From: Streptomyces sp. YIM 130001
Lineage (GTDB): Bacteria > Actinomycetota > Actinomycetes > Streptomycetales > Streptomycetaceae
Assembly: GCF_003574445.1 (NCBI RefSeq)
Contig: NZ_KZ984582.1
Span: 1 to 38,828 of the forward strand
Direction: 5' to 3'
DNA length: 38,828 nucleotides
Under the pieces are notes generated by a model. It made no database searches. It was not told the origin of the DNA and was given only the letters and a program-made list of their open reading frames with translations. Of the stretch, positions 24,039-31,188 are shown piece after piece (the stretch's first letter is position 1; the number at the start of each line of letters is the position of its first letter). The position numbers were made by a program, and so were the translations under genes.

Positions 24039-25763
24039 GTGGCGGAACGGAGCACAGCTGCCGTCGATGTGGCAGCAGACAGCGACGAGGCGTCGCTGAC
24101 CGCCGACGAGGCGGACCAGGCCACAGCCGACGGAGCGGCCCAGAGTCAGGACACCACGGCGGGCGACGACGACCCGCAGCAGTCCGACGAGGCGGTGACC
24201 ACCGACCAGCCGGACGTCGCGCCACCTGAACTGCACAGCGGCCACAAGCTCGCGAAGCGCTACCGCCTCGAGGAGTGCGTCACCCGTCTGGACGGATTCA
24301 GCAGCTGGCGTGCCGTGGACGAGAAGCTGCGCCGAGCGGTCGGCGTCCACGTACTTCCCGCCGAACACCCCCGGGCCCGCTCCGTACTCGCCGCAGCCCG
24401 CTCCTCCGCGCTGCTCGGCGACCCACGCTTCGTCCAGGTCCTCGATGCCGTCGAGGAGGACGATCTCGTCTACGTCGTCCACGAGTGGCTGCCCGACGCC
24501 GTCGAGCTGAGCGCCCTGCTCGCCGCCGGGCCGCTGGACGCGCACGACGCCTACCAGTTCGTCGGCCAGATCTCGCAGGCCATGGCGGCTGCCCACCGCG
24601 AGGGCCTCGCGCACCTGCGTCTCACGCCGAGCGCCGTACTGCGGACCTCCAGTGGCCAGTACCGCATCCGCGGCCTCGCCGTGAACGCGGCACTGCGCGG
24701 CATCAGTTCCGACACCCCTCAGCTCACCGACACCGAAGCCATCGGCGCGCTCCTCTACGCCTCGCTGACGCAGCGCTGGCCGTACGACGAGGATGCGTAC
24801 GGCATGACCGGCCTGCCCAAGGGGATCGGCCTGGTCGCACCGGACCAGGTTCGTGCCGGTGTGCACCGTGGCCTGTCCGAGCTGTCCATGCGCGCTCTGG
24901 TGCACGAAGGCGCCACCGCCTCCCGCCTCGACCAGCCGTGCACGACGCCGGAGGAACTGGCGAAGGCGGTCGGGGAGATGCCGCGCATCCGCCCGCCGGA
25001 GCCGTCCTTCACTGCACCTCCGGACTACCAACGGACGACGTACCAGCAGGGTGTCTACGGGCGCCCGTCCGCGGCCCCTGCGGGACGCCCTCACGCGATG
25101 CCGGCCGAGCCGCCGCCGCCGTTGAACGGACGGACCGGGAAGGCGCTCAAGTGGGCCGTGTCCGCACTGCTGATCGCCGCGCTCGGCCTCGGCAGCTGGC
25201 AGCTCGCCGACGTACTGATGGAGCGGGAAGAGCCAGCGGACCCCGGAAACTCGGACACCCAGAGCGGGAACGACGGCGACAAGCAGTCCCAGGGGAAGCC
25301 GCTGTCCGTCAAGGACGCCCAGGAGTACGCCCCGGACGGCTCACCGCAGAACGCGGCGAGTGTCTCGCAGACCTACGACAGCGACAGTTCGACCTACTGG
25401 CGGACGAAGAGCTACCGCGACGGTCCGACCCTCGCCCCCTACAAGCAGGGTGTCGGCATCGTCTTCGACCTCGGCTCGAAGCGGGACGTGTCCGCCGCGT
25501 CGATAGCCCTCCGGTACGGCGGTGACCGCACGAAGGCTTCCCTGTACGCGGCCGATTCCCTGTCGCCGTCGGCGTCCGTGAGTTCCATGGACAGGATCGG
25601 CGCAGGGCAGACCAGCTCCAAGAAGCTGACCGTAAAGGCCAAGGACTCCACCGCGACCCGCTATGTTCTCCTCTGGATCACCGATGTACCGATGTCACCC
25701 CAGGATCAATTCAGCGGCAGCGGGTACAAGCAGGCCATCACGGATGTGAAGTTCTCGGGCTGA
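24039..25763 (+). CDS. Membrane pseudokinase with extracellular discoidin-like domain (MviN partner)
   Basis: 574 residues from GTG 24039 (CAGGAA ahead). An acidic N-terminus of about 65 residues precedes a Ser/Thr kinase-like domain (about 70-310). The catalytic residues are missing: the HRDLKPSN motif reads HLRLTPSA (about 192-199), so Asp, Lys and Asn are Arg, Thr and Ala; the DFG region reads GLA; no VAIK lysine is visible. A membrane helix follows (ALKWAVSALLIAALGLGSW, about 369-390), then an extracellular F5/8 (discoidin)-type domain (about 430-574; GVGIVFDLGSKRDVSAASIALR). In mycobacteria the same domains are fused to MurJ (MviN), where the pseudokinase binds FhaA. Lying directly behind murJ, it is probably its regulatory partner. 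Confidence 0.85.
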   Translation: MAERSTAAVDVAADSDEASLTADEADQATADGAAQSQDTTAGDDDPQQSDEAVTTDQPDVAPPELHSGHKLAKRYRLEECVTRLDGFSSWRAVDEKLRRAVGVHVLPAEHPRARSVLAAARSSALLGDPRFVQVLDAVEEDDLVYVVHEWLPDAVELSALLAAGPLDAHDAYQFVGQISQAMAAAHREGLAHLRLTPSAVLRTSSGQYRIRGLAVNAALRGISSDTPQLTDTEAIGALLYASLTQRWPYDEDAYGMTGLPKGIGLVAPDQVRAGVHRGLSELSMRALVHEGATASRLDQPCTTPEELAKAVGEMPRIRPPEPSFTAPPDYQRTTYQQGVYGRPSAAPAGRPHAMPAEPPPPLNGRTGKALKWAVSALLIAALGLGSWQLADVLMEREEPADPGNSDTQSGNDGDKQSQGKPLSVKDAQEYAPDGSPQNAASVSQTYDSDSSTYWRTKSYRDGPTLAPYKQGVGIVFDLGSKRDVSAASIALRYGGDRTKASLYAADSLSPSASVSSMDRIGAGQTSSKKLTVKAKDSTATRYVLLWITDVPMSPQDQFSGSGYKQAITDVKFSG

Positions 25764-25792
25764 GCGACTCACCGGGGGGAGGGAGCTCGACG

Positions 25793-26503
25793 GTGGACGA
25801 CCCGTACGTCGAGGTGAACGACCAGGAGCTCCTGGCCCAGCACGTGGCCGGCGACCGAAGCGCGTTCGGCGAACTGGTGCGGCGGCACCGAGACCGCCTC
25901 TGGGCCGTGGCGCTGCGCACGCTCGGCGACCGGGAGGAAGCCGCGGACGCCGTCCAGGACGCGCTGGTCTCGGCGTACCGGGCCGCTCACACGTTCCGAG
26001 GGCAGTCCGCCGTCACGACCTGGCTGCACAGAATCACGGTCAACGCATGCCTCGACCGAGCCCGCAAAACAGCGTCCCGGAAAACGTCTCCGGTCGACGA
26101 CGCCGAGCGACTCGATCAGCTCCTGGAACCACATGAGTCCGCCGAGGCACCGGCTGAGCGACAGGATCTCCACCGTGAGGTGATCGCCGCTCTCGCCACA
26201 TTGCCTCCCGACCAGCGCGCCGCGCTGGTCCTGGTGGACATGCAGGGGTACCCGGTGGCCGAGGCCGCGGAGGTGCTCGACGTACCGACAGGCACGGTGA
26301 AGAGCCGCTGCGCGCGAGGAAGAGCCCGGCTACTGCCCCTGGTCAGCCATCTGAGAGCCGACGGCGCGAGCGCGACCGACACCGGCGTCGACGAGTCGGG
26401 ACGGAACCGGTCTCGCGGGGCATCCGTCCCACCCGCAGCAGGACCCCAGGATCCAGGAACGAGCAATCCGACTGTCGTGAAGGGCGGAGGTGGGCGAGCG
26501 TGA
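25793..26503 (+). CDS. sigM: ECF RNA polymerase sigma factor SigM
   Basis: Group 4 sigma factor, 236 residues from a GTG behind GGGGGGAGGGAG. Region 2 is at about 10-85 (LAQHVAGDRSAFGELVRRH, GDREEAADAVQDALVSAYRA, TTWLHRITVNACLDRAR) and region 4 at about 120-185 (LATLPPDQRAALVLVDMQGYPVAEAAEVLDVPTGTVKSRCARGRARL in outline). A disordered tail of about 50 residues follows. The downstream anti-sigma gene overlaps it by 4 bases (GTGA), so the two are translationally coupled. The order murJ-sigM-rsmA-trxB-trxA matches mycobacteria and S. coelicolor. Confidence 0.95.
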   Translation: MDDPYVEVNDQELLAQHVAGDRSAFGELVRRHRDRLWAVALRTLGDREEAADAVQDALVSAYRAAHTFRGQSAVTTWLHRITVNACLDRARKTASRKTSPVDDAERLDQLLEPHESAEAPAERQDLHREVIAALATLPPDQRAALVLVDMQGYPVAEAAEVLDVPTGTVKSRCARGRARLLPLVSHLRADGASATDTGVDESGRNRSRGASVPPAAGPQDPGTSNPTVVKGGGGRA

Positions 26504-27504
26504 CATCGACGACCGACGCGGCCGGGCACCCGGACGTCTCAGAGATCTCCGACCTCACCGAGGGGCTGCTCGCCGCGTCCCGAGCGGCAGAGCTTCAGCA
26601 GCACCTGGACGGCTGCGAACTCTGTGCGGACGTACACGCATCCCTGGCGGAGATCCGCGGTCTCCTGGGTGAAATTCCGAGTACGCCCCGCATGCCGGCC
26701 GACGTCGCGCAGCGCATCGACGCGGCACTCGCCGCCGAGGCTCTGTTGGATGCCACGGCGCCCGACGCTTCCGAACCCGCCACCGCTTCCGTGCCCGTCC
26801 CCGTAGCGGACCGGACAACGGAGAGCACGGACGAGGACCGGCCCTCAGTCGGTGTTTCACGTGAAACACCGACCCCGGTTTCACGTGAAACACCGACGGG
26901 CCCGCTGCCGGATGTCCCCGGCAGCACCCGTCCGTCGGGGCACCCTCGCGGTGCCACGGGGCCGGGACGTCCCGGTGGCCGACGGCGCCGCCGCGGAGTT
27001 GCTTCGCTCACGCTCGGCGCCCTGGCCACTGTCGCCGCCATCGGTCTCGGCGCGCTCATGCTGCCCGACAGCGGCCAGTCCTCGGACTCGGCCGCGGATG
27101 CGCCCCAGAAGGACAGTGCACGCGCCTTCTCCGACGGTGCGCTCTCCGACCAGGTGGCTGCCCTCGTGGCTCGCAGCGGTACGCCGGAGCCGGAGAGGGC
27201 GACGCCGAAGGGATCAGTCGAAGCGGAGGGTGACGGAAGTTCCCGAGGCACGAGCCCGAACAAGCCGTTGCGGCAGCCGGAGCACGAGGTACCGGCCTGC
27301 GTCCAACGTGGCATCGACCGCGACAGCCCGGCCCTGGGGATCCAGCGCGGATCGTACGAGGGGACGGGCGCGTTCCTCGTCGTCCTGCCCCACGCGTCCG
27401 ACCCGAGCCTGGTGTCCGCGTATGTGGTGGACGCCTCCTGCATCGACGAGGCCTCGTCCACCAAGGGCGAAGTTCTGCTCACACAGTCCTATCCGCGCAG
27501 CTGA
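26500..27504 (+). CDS. rsmA: Anti-sigma-M factor RsmA (membrane-anchored)
   Basis: 334 residues; GTG start within the sigM stop (4-base overlap), ribosome-binding site GGCGGAGGTGGG. The N-terminal cytoplasmic domain has the ZAS-type HxxxCxxC motif (His35, Cys39, Cys42). S. coelicolor RsmA has been described as carrying an iron-sulphur cluster rather than zinc. A membrane helix (GVASLTLGALATVAAIGLGALML) is near 167-190, followed by an extracytoplasmic domain with two cysteines (VPACVQRG, VVDASCIDE). Two complete parS sites are written into codons 119-132, giving VSRETPTPVSRET in the disordered linker. Confidence 0.9.
   Translation: MTSTTDAAGHPDVSEISDLTEGLLAASRAAELQQHLDGCELCADVHASLAEIRGLLGEIPSTPRMPADVAQRIDAALAAEALLDATAPDASEPATASVPVPVADRTTESTDEDRPSVGVSRETPTPVSRETPTGPLPDVPGSTRPSGHPRGATGPGRPGGRRRRRGVASLTLGALATVAAIGLGALMLPDSGQSSDSAADAPQKDSARAFSDGALSDQVAALVARSGTPEPERATPKGSVEAEGDGSSRGTSPNKPLRQPEHEVPACVQRGIDRDSPALGIQRGSYEGTGAFLVVLPHASDPSLVSAYVVDASCIDEASSTKGEVLLTQSYPRS
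26854..26867. promoter_or_regulatory. parS: parS site 5 (inside rsmA)
   Basis: Exact GTTTCACGTGAAAC in rsmA, read as VSRET. It is 24 bases from site 6, centre to centre. Confidence 0.9.
26878..26891. promoter_or_regulatory. parS: parS site 6 (inside rsmA)
   Basis: Second exact GTTTCACGTGAAAC in rsmA, in the same frame as site 5 and again read as VSRET. Confidence 0.9.
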
Positions 27505-27590
27505 GCGGTACGTCACCGACGTCCACTCCGGCCCACGTCGACGCCCGCCGCAGGGGATCGGACTGACACGCTCGGATGCCCGGAGCTGCC

Positions 27591-27617
27591 GGGAATGCAT
27601 GCCCCGTAGGATCCGTT
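27591..27617 (+). promoter_or_regulatory. Sigma-R-type promoter of trxB-trxA
   Basis: GGGAAT at 27591-27596 and GTT at 27615-27617 with exactly 18 bases between, the consensus of disulphide-stress sigma-R promoters in Streptomyces. It lies about 77 bases before the trxB start, and trxBA is a known sigma-R target in S. coelicolor. Confidence 0.8.
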
Positions 27618-27657
27618 GGGTGGGATGAGAGTCCTGAGCGAGGGCTCGCCCACCCAA
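27616..27657 (+). promoter_or_regulatory. Leader hairpin of trxB
   Basis: TTGGGTGGG at 27616-27624 pairs with CCCACCCAA at 27649-27657, with a short GAGC/GCTC stem inside. The left arm covers the predicted transcription start region, so it could be part of the 5' leader. Confidence 0.4.
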
Positions 27658-27693
27658 GGCAGCAGGTAGTCCGCAGAGACGAGGAATCCACCC

Positions 27694-28659
27694 GTGAGCG
27701 ACGTCCGTAACGTGATCATCATCGGATCCGGACCCGCCGGCTACACGGCCGCGCTGTACACCGCGCGTGCGTCACTGAAGCCGCTGGTGTTCGAGGGTGC
27801 CGTCACCGCCGGCGGCGCGCTGATGAACACCACCGATGTAGAGAACTTCCCTGGCTTCCAGGACGGGATCATGGGCCCCGAGCTCATGGACAACATGCGG
27901 GCGCAGTCCGAGCGCTTCGGTGCCGAACTGGTGCCGGATGACGTCGTCGCGGTGGACCTGTCGGGCGATATCAAGACCGTCACCGACACCGCCGGCACGG
28001 TACACAAGGCCAAGGCCGTCATCGTCACCACCGGCTCTCAGCACCGCAAGCTGGGTCTGCCCAATGAGGACGCACTGTCCGGCCGAGGCGTCTCGTGGTG
28101 CGCCACCTGCGACGGCTTCTTCTTCAAGGACCAGGACATCGCCGTCGTGGGCGGTGGCGACACCGCGATGGAAGAGGCGACCTTCCTCTCCCGCTTCGCG
28201 AAGTCCGTGACGATCCTGCACCGCCGTGACAGCCTGCGCGCGTCGAAGGCCATGCAGGAGCGTGCCTTCGCCGACCCGAAGATCAAGTTCGCCTGGGACA
28301 GCGAGGTCGCGGAGATTCACGGCGACCCGAAGCTCTCCGGTCTGACGCTGCGCAACACCAAGACGGGCGAGACTTCCGCGCTGGCGGTCACGGGCCTGTT
28401 CATCGCCGTCGGCCACGACCCGCGCACCGAGCTCTTCAAGGACCAGCTCGACCTCGACGCCGAGGGCTACCTCAAGGTGGAAGCACCCTCGACGCGCACG
28501 AACCTCACTGGCGTCTTCGCCGCCGGCGACGTCGTCGACCACACCTACCGACAGGCGATCACTGCGGCAGGCACCGGCTGCTCCGCAGCCCTGGACGCCG
28601 AGCGCTACCTGGCGGCCCTCGCGGACAACGAGACCGAGACCGCTGCTGTCACCGTCTGA
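27694..28659 (+). CDS. trxB: Thioredoxin reductase
   Basis: FAD enzyme that reduces thioredoxin with NADPH; 321 residues from GTG 27694. It shows the FAD motif IIIGSGPAGYTAALYTARA, the redox pair Cys136-Ala-Thr-Cys139 (WCATCDGFF), the NADPH motif VVGGGDTAMEEA and the C-terminal GVFAAGDVVDHTYRQAITAAGTGC. A 38-base gap leads to trxA, with which it forms an operon. A sigma-R-type promoter is present upstream. Confidence 0.98.
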   Translation: MSDVRNVIIIGSGPAGYTAALYTARASLKPLVFEGAVTAGGALMNTTDVENFPGFQDGIMGPELMDNMRAQSERFGAELVPDDVVAVDLSGDIKTVTDTAGTVHKAKAVIVTTGSQHRKLGLPNEDALSGRGVSWCATCDGFFFKDQDIAVVGGGDTAMEEATFLSRFAKSVTILHRRDSLRASKAMQERAFADPKIKFAWDSEVAEIHGDPKLSGLTLRNTKTGETSALAVTGLFIAVGHDPRTELFKDQLDLDAEGYLKVEAPSTRTNLTGVFAAGDVVDHTYRQAITAAGTGCSAALDAERYLAALADNETETAAVTV

Positions 28660-28697
28660 CCCCTCACTGCCTCACCCCGAGTAAAAGGAGCCCCGCC

Positions 28698-29030
28698 GTG
28701 GCCGGCACCCTCAAGAACGTTACCGACGACTCCTTCGACGAGGATGTCCTCAAGAGCGACAAGCCCGTACTGGTCGACTTCTGGGCCGCATGGTGCGGTC
28801 CGTGCCGTCAGATCGCGCCGTCGCTCGAGGCCATCGCCGCCGAGCACGGTGACAAGATCCAGGTCGTCAAGCTCAACATCGACGAGAACCCGGCAACCGC
28901 CGCCAAGTACGGCGTGATGTCGATTCCCACTCTGAACGTCTACCAGGGCGGCGAGGTGGCCAAGACCATCGTCGGCGCGAAGCCGAAGGCCGCAATCGTG
29001 CGTGACCTCGAGAACTTCATCGCCGAATAG
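28698..29030 (+). CDS. trxA: Thioredoxin
   Basis: Small dithiol reductant of the cytoplasm, 110 residues from GTG 28698 (AAAGGAGCC ahead). The active site is W32-C-G-P-C36 in DFWAAWCGPCRQIAP, with the cis-proline motif MSIPTLNVYQGG. Substrate of the upstream reductase. In mycobacteria it is called trxC in the same setting. A parS site and a perfect hairpin follow. Confidence 0.98.
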   Translation: MAGTLKNVTDDSFDEDVLKSDKPVLVDFWAAWCGPCRQIAPSLEAIAAEHGDKIQVVKLNIDENPATAAKYGVMSIPTLNVYQGGEVAKTIVGAKPKAAIVRDLENFIAE

Positions 29031-29059
29031 TCACCCACGCGGCGACAACGACGGCCGCT

Positions 29060-29073
29060 GTTTCACGTGAAAC
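29060..29073. promoter_or_regulatory. parS: parS site 7 (exact)
   Basis: GTTTCACGTGAAAC directly behind trxA. Its right end (AAAC) is shared with the left arm of the terminator at 29070-29110. Confidence 0.9.
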
Positions 29074-29110
29074 GGGCCCGGTACCTCATTGCGAGGTACC
29101 GGGCCCGTTT
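29070..29110. terminator. Bidirectional terminator between trxA and the GNAT gene
   Basis: Perfect 18-base stem (29070-29087 with 29093-29110), 5-base loop; the right arm ends in TTT. It separates the convergent trxA and GNAT genes. Confidence 0.9.
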
Positions 29111-29161
29111 CGCATGACACCCTCACGGCCCTGGAACGGCGTCTCAACCGCCGAGGGAGTT

Positions 29162-29779
29162 CTAGAGAGGTCTCGGTACGGGGTCCTTCTGCACGGCGCC
29201 CAGCAGGCGGTCCAGCGCCAGCTCGACGTCTTCCTTCCACGACAGGGTCGTCCGCAACTCCAATCGGAGCCGGGGGTACGTGGGATGCGGGCGTACGGTC
29301 TTGAACCCGACGGCCAACAGATGGTCAGCGGGCAGAACGCAGGCCGGCTCCTTCCATCTGGCGTCGCCGAACGCCTCGATCGCCTTGAAGCCTCTGCGCA
29401 ACAGATCCTTGGCCACCGTCTGCACCATCACCCGGCCCAGTCCTTGCCCTTGGTACCCGGGAGTGATCCAGGACGTCATGAGCTGGACAGCGTCGGGCGA
29501 GACAGGACTGGTGGGGAAAGCCATCGCACGAGGCACGTAGGCAGGCGGTGCGTAGAGCACGAAGCCGACCAAGACTTCGTCCACATAGACGACTCGGCCG
29601 CACGAACCCCACTCGAGAAGCACGGCCGAGATCCAGGCCTCCTTCTCCACGTCCGGAGTTCCCGCCTTTACCGCTGCCTGACCGCTGACCGGATCCAGCT
29701 CCCAGAAGACGCACGTCCTGCATCGCTCGGGGAGGTCGGGAAGGTTGTCCAGCGTGAGCGGTACGAGCCGACGCCCCAT
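29162..29779 (-). CDS. GNAT family N-acetyltransferase
   Basis: 205 residues. The acetyl-CoA binding motif is YQGQGLGRVMVQTVAKDLLRRGF (consensus Q/R-x-x-G-x-G/A), preceded by the strand VQLMTSWITPG, and an N-terminal lobe with CRTCVFWELDP. The substrate is unknown. The ATG has GAGG about 10 bases ahead and lies inside the possible 85-residue ORF at 29668-29925 in another frame. A GNAT gene stands between trxA and parB in S. coelicolor (SCO3888, as I recall). Confidence 0.85.
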   Translation of the reverse strand: MGRRLVPLTLDNLPDLPERCRTCVFWELDPVSGQAAVKAGTPDVEKEAWISAVLLEWGSCGRVVYVDEVLVGFVLYAPPAYVPRAMAFPTSPVSPDAVQLMTSWITPGYQGQGLGRVMVQTVAKDLLRRGFKAIEAFGDARWKEPACVLPADHLLAVGFKTVRPHPTYPRLRLELRTTLSWKEDVELALDRLLGAVQKDPVPRPL

Positions 29780-29925
29780 GAAGGCTGATCCTCACTTCCT
29801 CCGTCCGCCGCAGAGCGGGCTGCGGCCAACGCGCTCCGTTCTCGCAGGAGGCCGCCGACAAAACCGCCGACAACTCCGAGGCCCAGGCCCACGCTCATCA
29901 GTCCGGTGCGGCTCACCGTTCGCAT
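29668..29925 (-). CDS. Possible small membrane protein overlapping the GNAT gene start
   Basis: An 85-codon frame starting ATG behind GGAGACAGGTG. The N-terminal half (MRTVSRTGLMSVGLGLGVV, then GGFVGGLLRERSALAAARSA) looks like a glycine-rich signal or single membrane helix with Streptomyces-like codon use. The last 37 codons overlap the GNAT gene in another frame and have poorer third-position GC. A real small gene might exist with the overlap coupling GNAT translation; equally, the reading may be spurious. Confidence 0.4.
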   Translation of the reverse strand: MRTVSRTGLMSVGLGLGVVGGFVGGLLRERSALAAARSAADGGSEDQPSWGVGSYRSRWTTFPTSPSDAGRASSGSWIRSAVRQR

Positions 29926-30025
29926 GGCACCTGTCTCCCTCTCCTGAGGTCCCGCCGGGTGGATGCGCTGTGCCTGCTCGCATCGTATCGACCATGCGAT
30001 TCCATCGATACCGCCAGAAAGTAAA

Positions 30026-30066
30026 GAGCGAGCCGTGTTCCGGTACACACCGGACACGACTCGCTC
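30026..30066 (-). terminator. Terminator after parB
   Basis: Stem of 18-19 bases with one mismatch and one bulge (30026-30044 with 30049-30066), 4-base loop, 18 bases past the parB stop. Confidence 0.75.
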
Positions 30067-30084
30067 GTCACTGGCGAGTTGGCC

Positions 30085-31188
30085 TCAGCCCTCTTCGTCC
30101 TCTTCTGCTGCAGGGCCCTTGTCGAGCACAGGCCCCTCGCCCGGGGCGAGCGTCGACAGGATGCGTTCCAGGTCGTCCATCGAGGCGAACTCGACGACGA
30201 TCTTGCCCTTCTTCTGCCCGAGGTCGACCTTCACCCGCGTCTCGAACTTGTCCGACAGGCGCGACGCCAGGTCCGTCAGCGCAGGGGAGACGCGGCCACC
30301 GGCCCGCGGCCCCTTCGATCGCTGAGCGCTCTTGGGGCGGGACCCCATGAGCGTGACAATCTCCTCGACCGCTCGTACGGAAAGCCCTTCCGCGACGATC
30401 CGGTGTGCCAGCCTGTCCTGCTCCTCGGAGTCCTCCACGGAGAGCAGCGCTCGCGCGTGACCTGCCGACAGCACACCCGCAGCCACTCGGCGCTGAACTG
30501 CCGGCGACAACTTCAACAGCCGCAAGGTGTTGGACACCTGCGGACGAGACCGACCGATCCGGTCCGCGAGCTGATCGTGCGTGCAGTTGAAATCCTTGAG
30601 CAACTGATCGTAAGCCGCCGCCTCTTCCAGCGGATTCAGCTGCGCGCGGTGCAGGTTCTCCAGCAGAGCGTCGAGGAGGAGCTTCTCGTCGTCGGTCGCC
30701 CGGACAATCGCAGGGATGCGCTCAAGTCCGGCCTCACGACAGGCCCGCCAACGACGCTCACCCATGATGAGCTCGTAGCGGTCGGTCTCCAGCTCCCGTA
30801 CGACCACCGGCTGGAGAAGCCCCACCTCCTTGATGGAGGTGACCAGTTCGGCGAGAGCGTCCTCGTCGAACACCTCACGAGGCTGTCGCGGGTTCGGGGT
30901 GATGCTGTCGAGCGGGACCTCGGCGAAGTACGCGCCGGGCGGAGGGGCGGGGAGCTCCGCGGTTTCCTGCTTGGGCTCCGCTGTTTCACGTGAAACAGGC
31001 GGCTGCGGCAGTGACGTCACCGCCGCCGCGGCCACCCCGCGGTCCTGTGCCACGACAGGAACGGACCCGGACGACGGCGAAGCGCCCTTCGAGTTGCCCG
31101 AACTGGTCGAAGCGGACTTGTCCGGTGCCGGGGCAGCGGGGATGAGCGCGCCCAGACCACGTCCAAGACCCCTACGTCGCTCACTCAT
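30085..31188 (-). CDS. parB: Chromosome partitioning protein ParB
   Basis: Binds parS, spreads along DNA as a CTP-dependent clamp and builds the segregation complex. The 367 residues start MSERRRGLGRGLGALIP (the ParA-interacting tail). The N-domain has SITPNPRQPREVFDEDALAEL, the CTP-binding box GERRWRAC (143-150) and LLENLHRAQLNPLEEA. The helix-turn-helix is near 203-224 (THDQLADRIGRSRPQVSN) and the dimerisation domain is at the C-terminus. It overlaps parA by 4 bases (ATGA). A parS site lies in its own coding region at 30983. Confidence 0.98.
   Translation of the reverse strand: MSERRRGLGRGLGALIPAAPAPDKSASTSSGNSKGASPSSGSVPVVAQDRGVAAAAVTSLPQPPVSRETAEPKQETAELPAPPPGAYFAEVPLDSITPNPRQPREVFDEDALAELVTSIKEVGLLQPVVVRELETDRYELIMGERRWRACREAGLERIPAIVRATDDEKLLLDALLENLHRAQLNPLEEAAAYDQLLKDFNCTHDQLADRIGRSRPQVSNTLRLLKLSPAVQRRVAAGVLSAGHARALLSVEDSEEQDRLAHRIVAEGLSVRAVEEIVTLMGSRPKSAQRSKGPRAGGRVSPALTDLASRLSDKFETRVKVDLGQKKGKIVVEFASMDDLERILSTLAPGEGPVLDKGPAAEEDEEG
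30983..30996. promoter_or_regulatory. parS: parS site 8 (inside parB)
   Basis: Exact GTTTCACGTGAAAC within parB, read as VSRET in the disordered linker near residues 65-69. Confidence 0.9.

Noticed and set aside
23232..25094. 620-codon minus-strand frame across murJ and the pseudokinase gene
   Set aside because: It spans two well-supported plus-strand genes and has no recognisable motif.
27505..27590. Terminator after rsmA
   Set aside because: No convincing hairpin was found in the short gap, so read-through into trxB remains possible.
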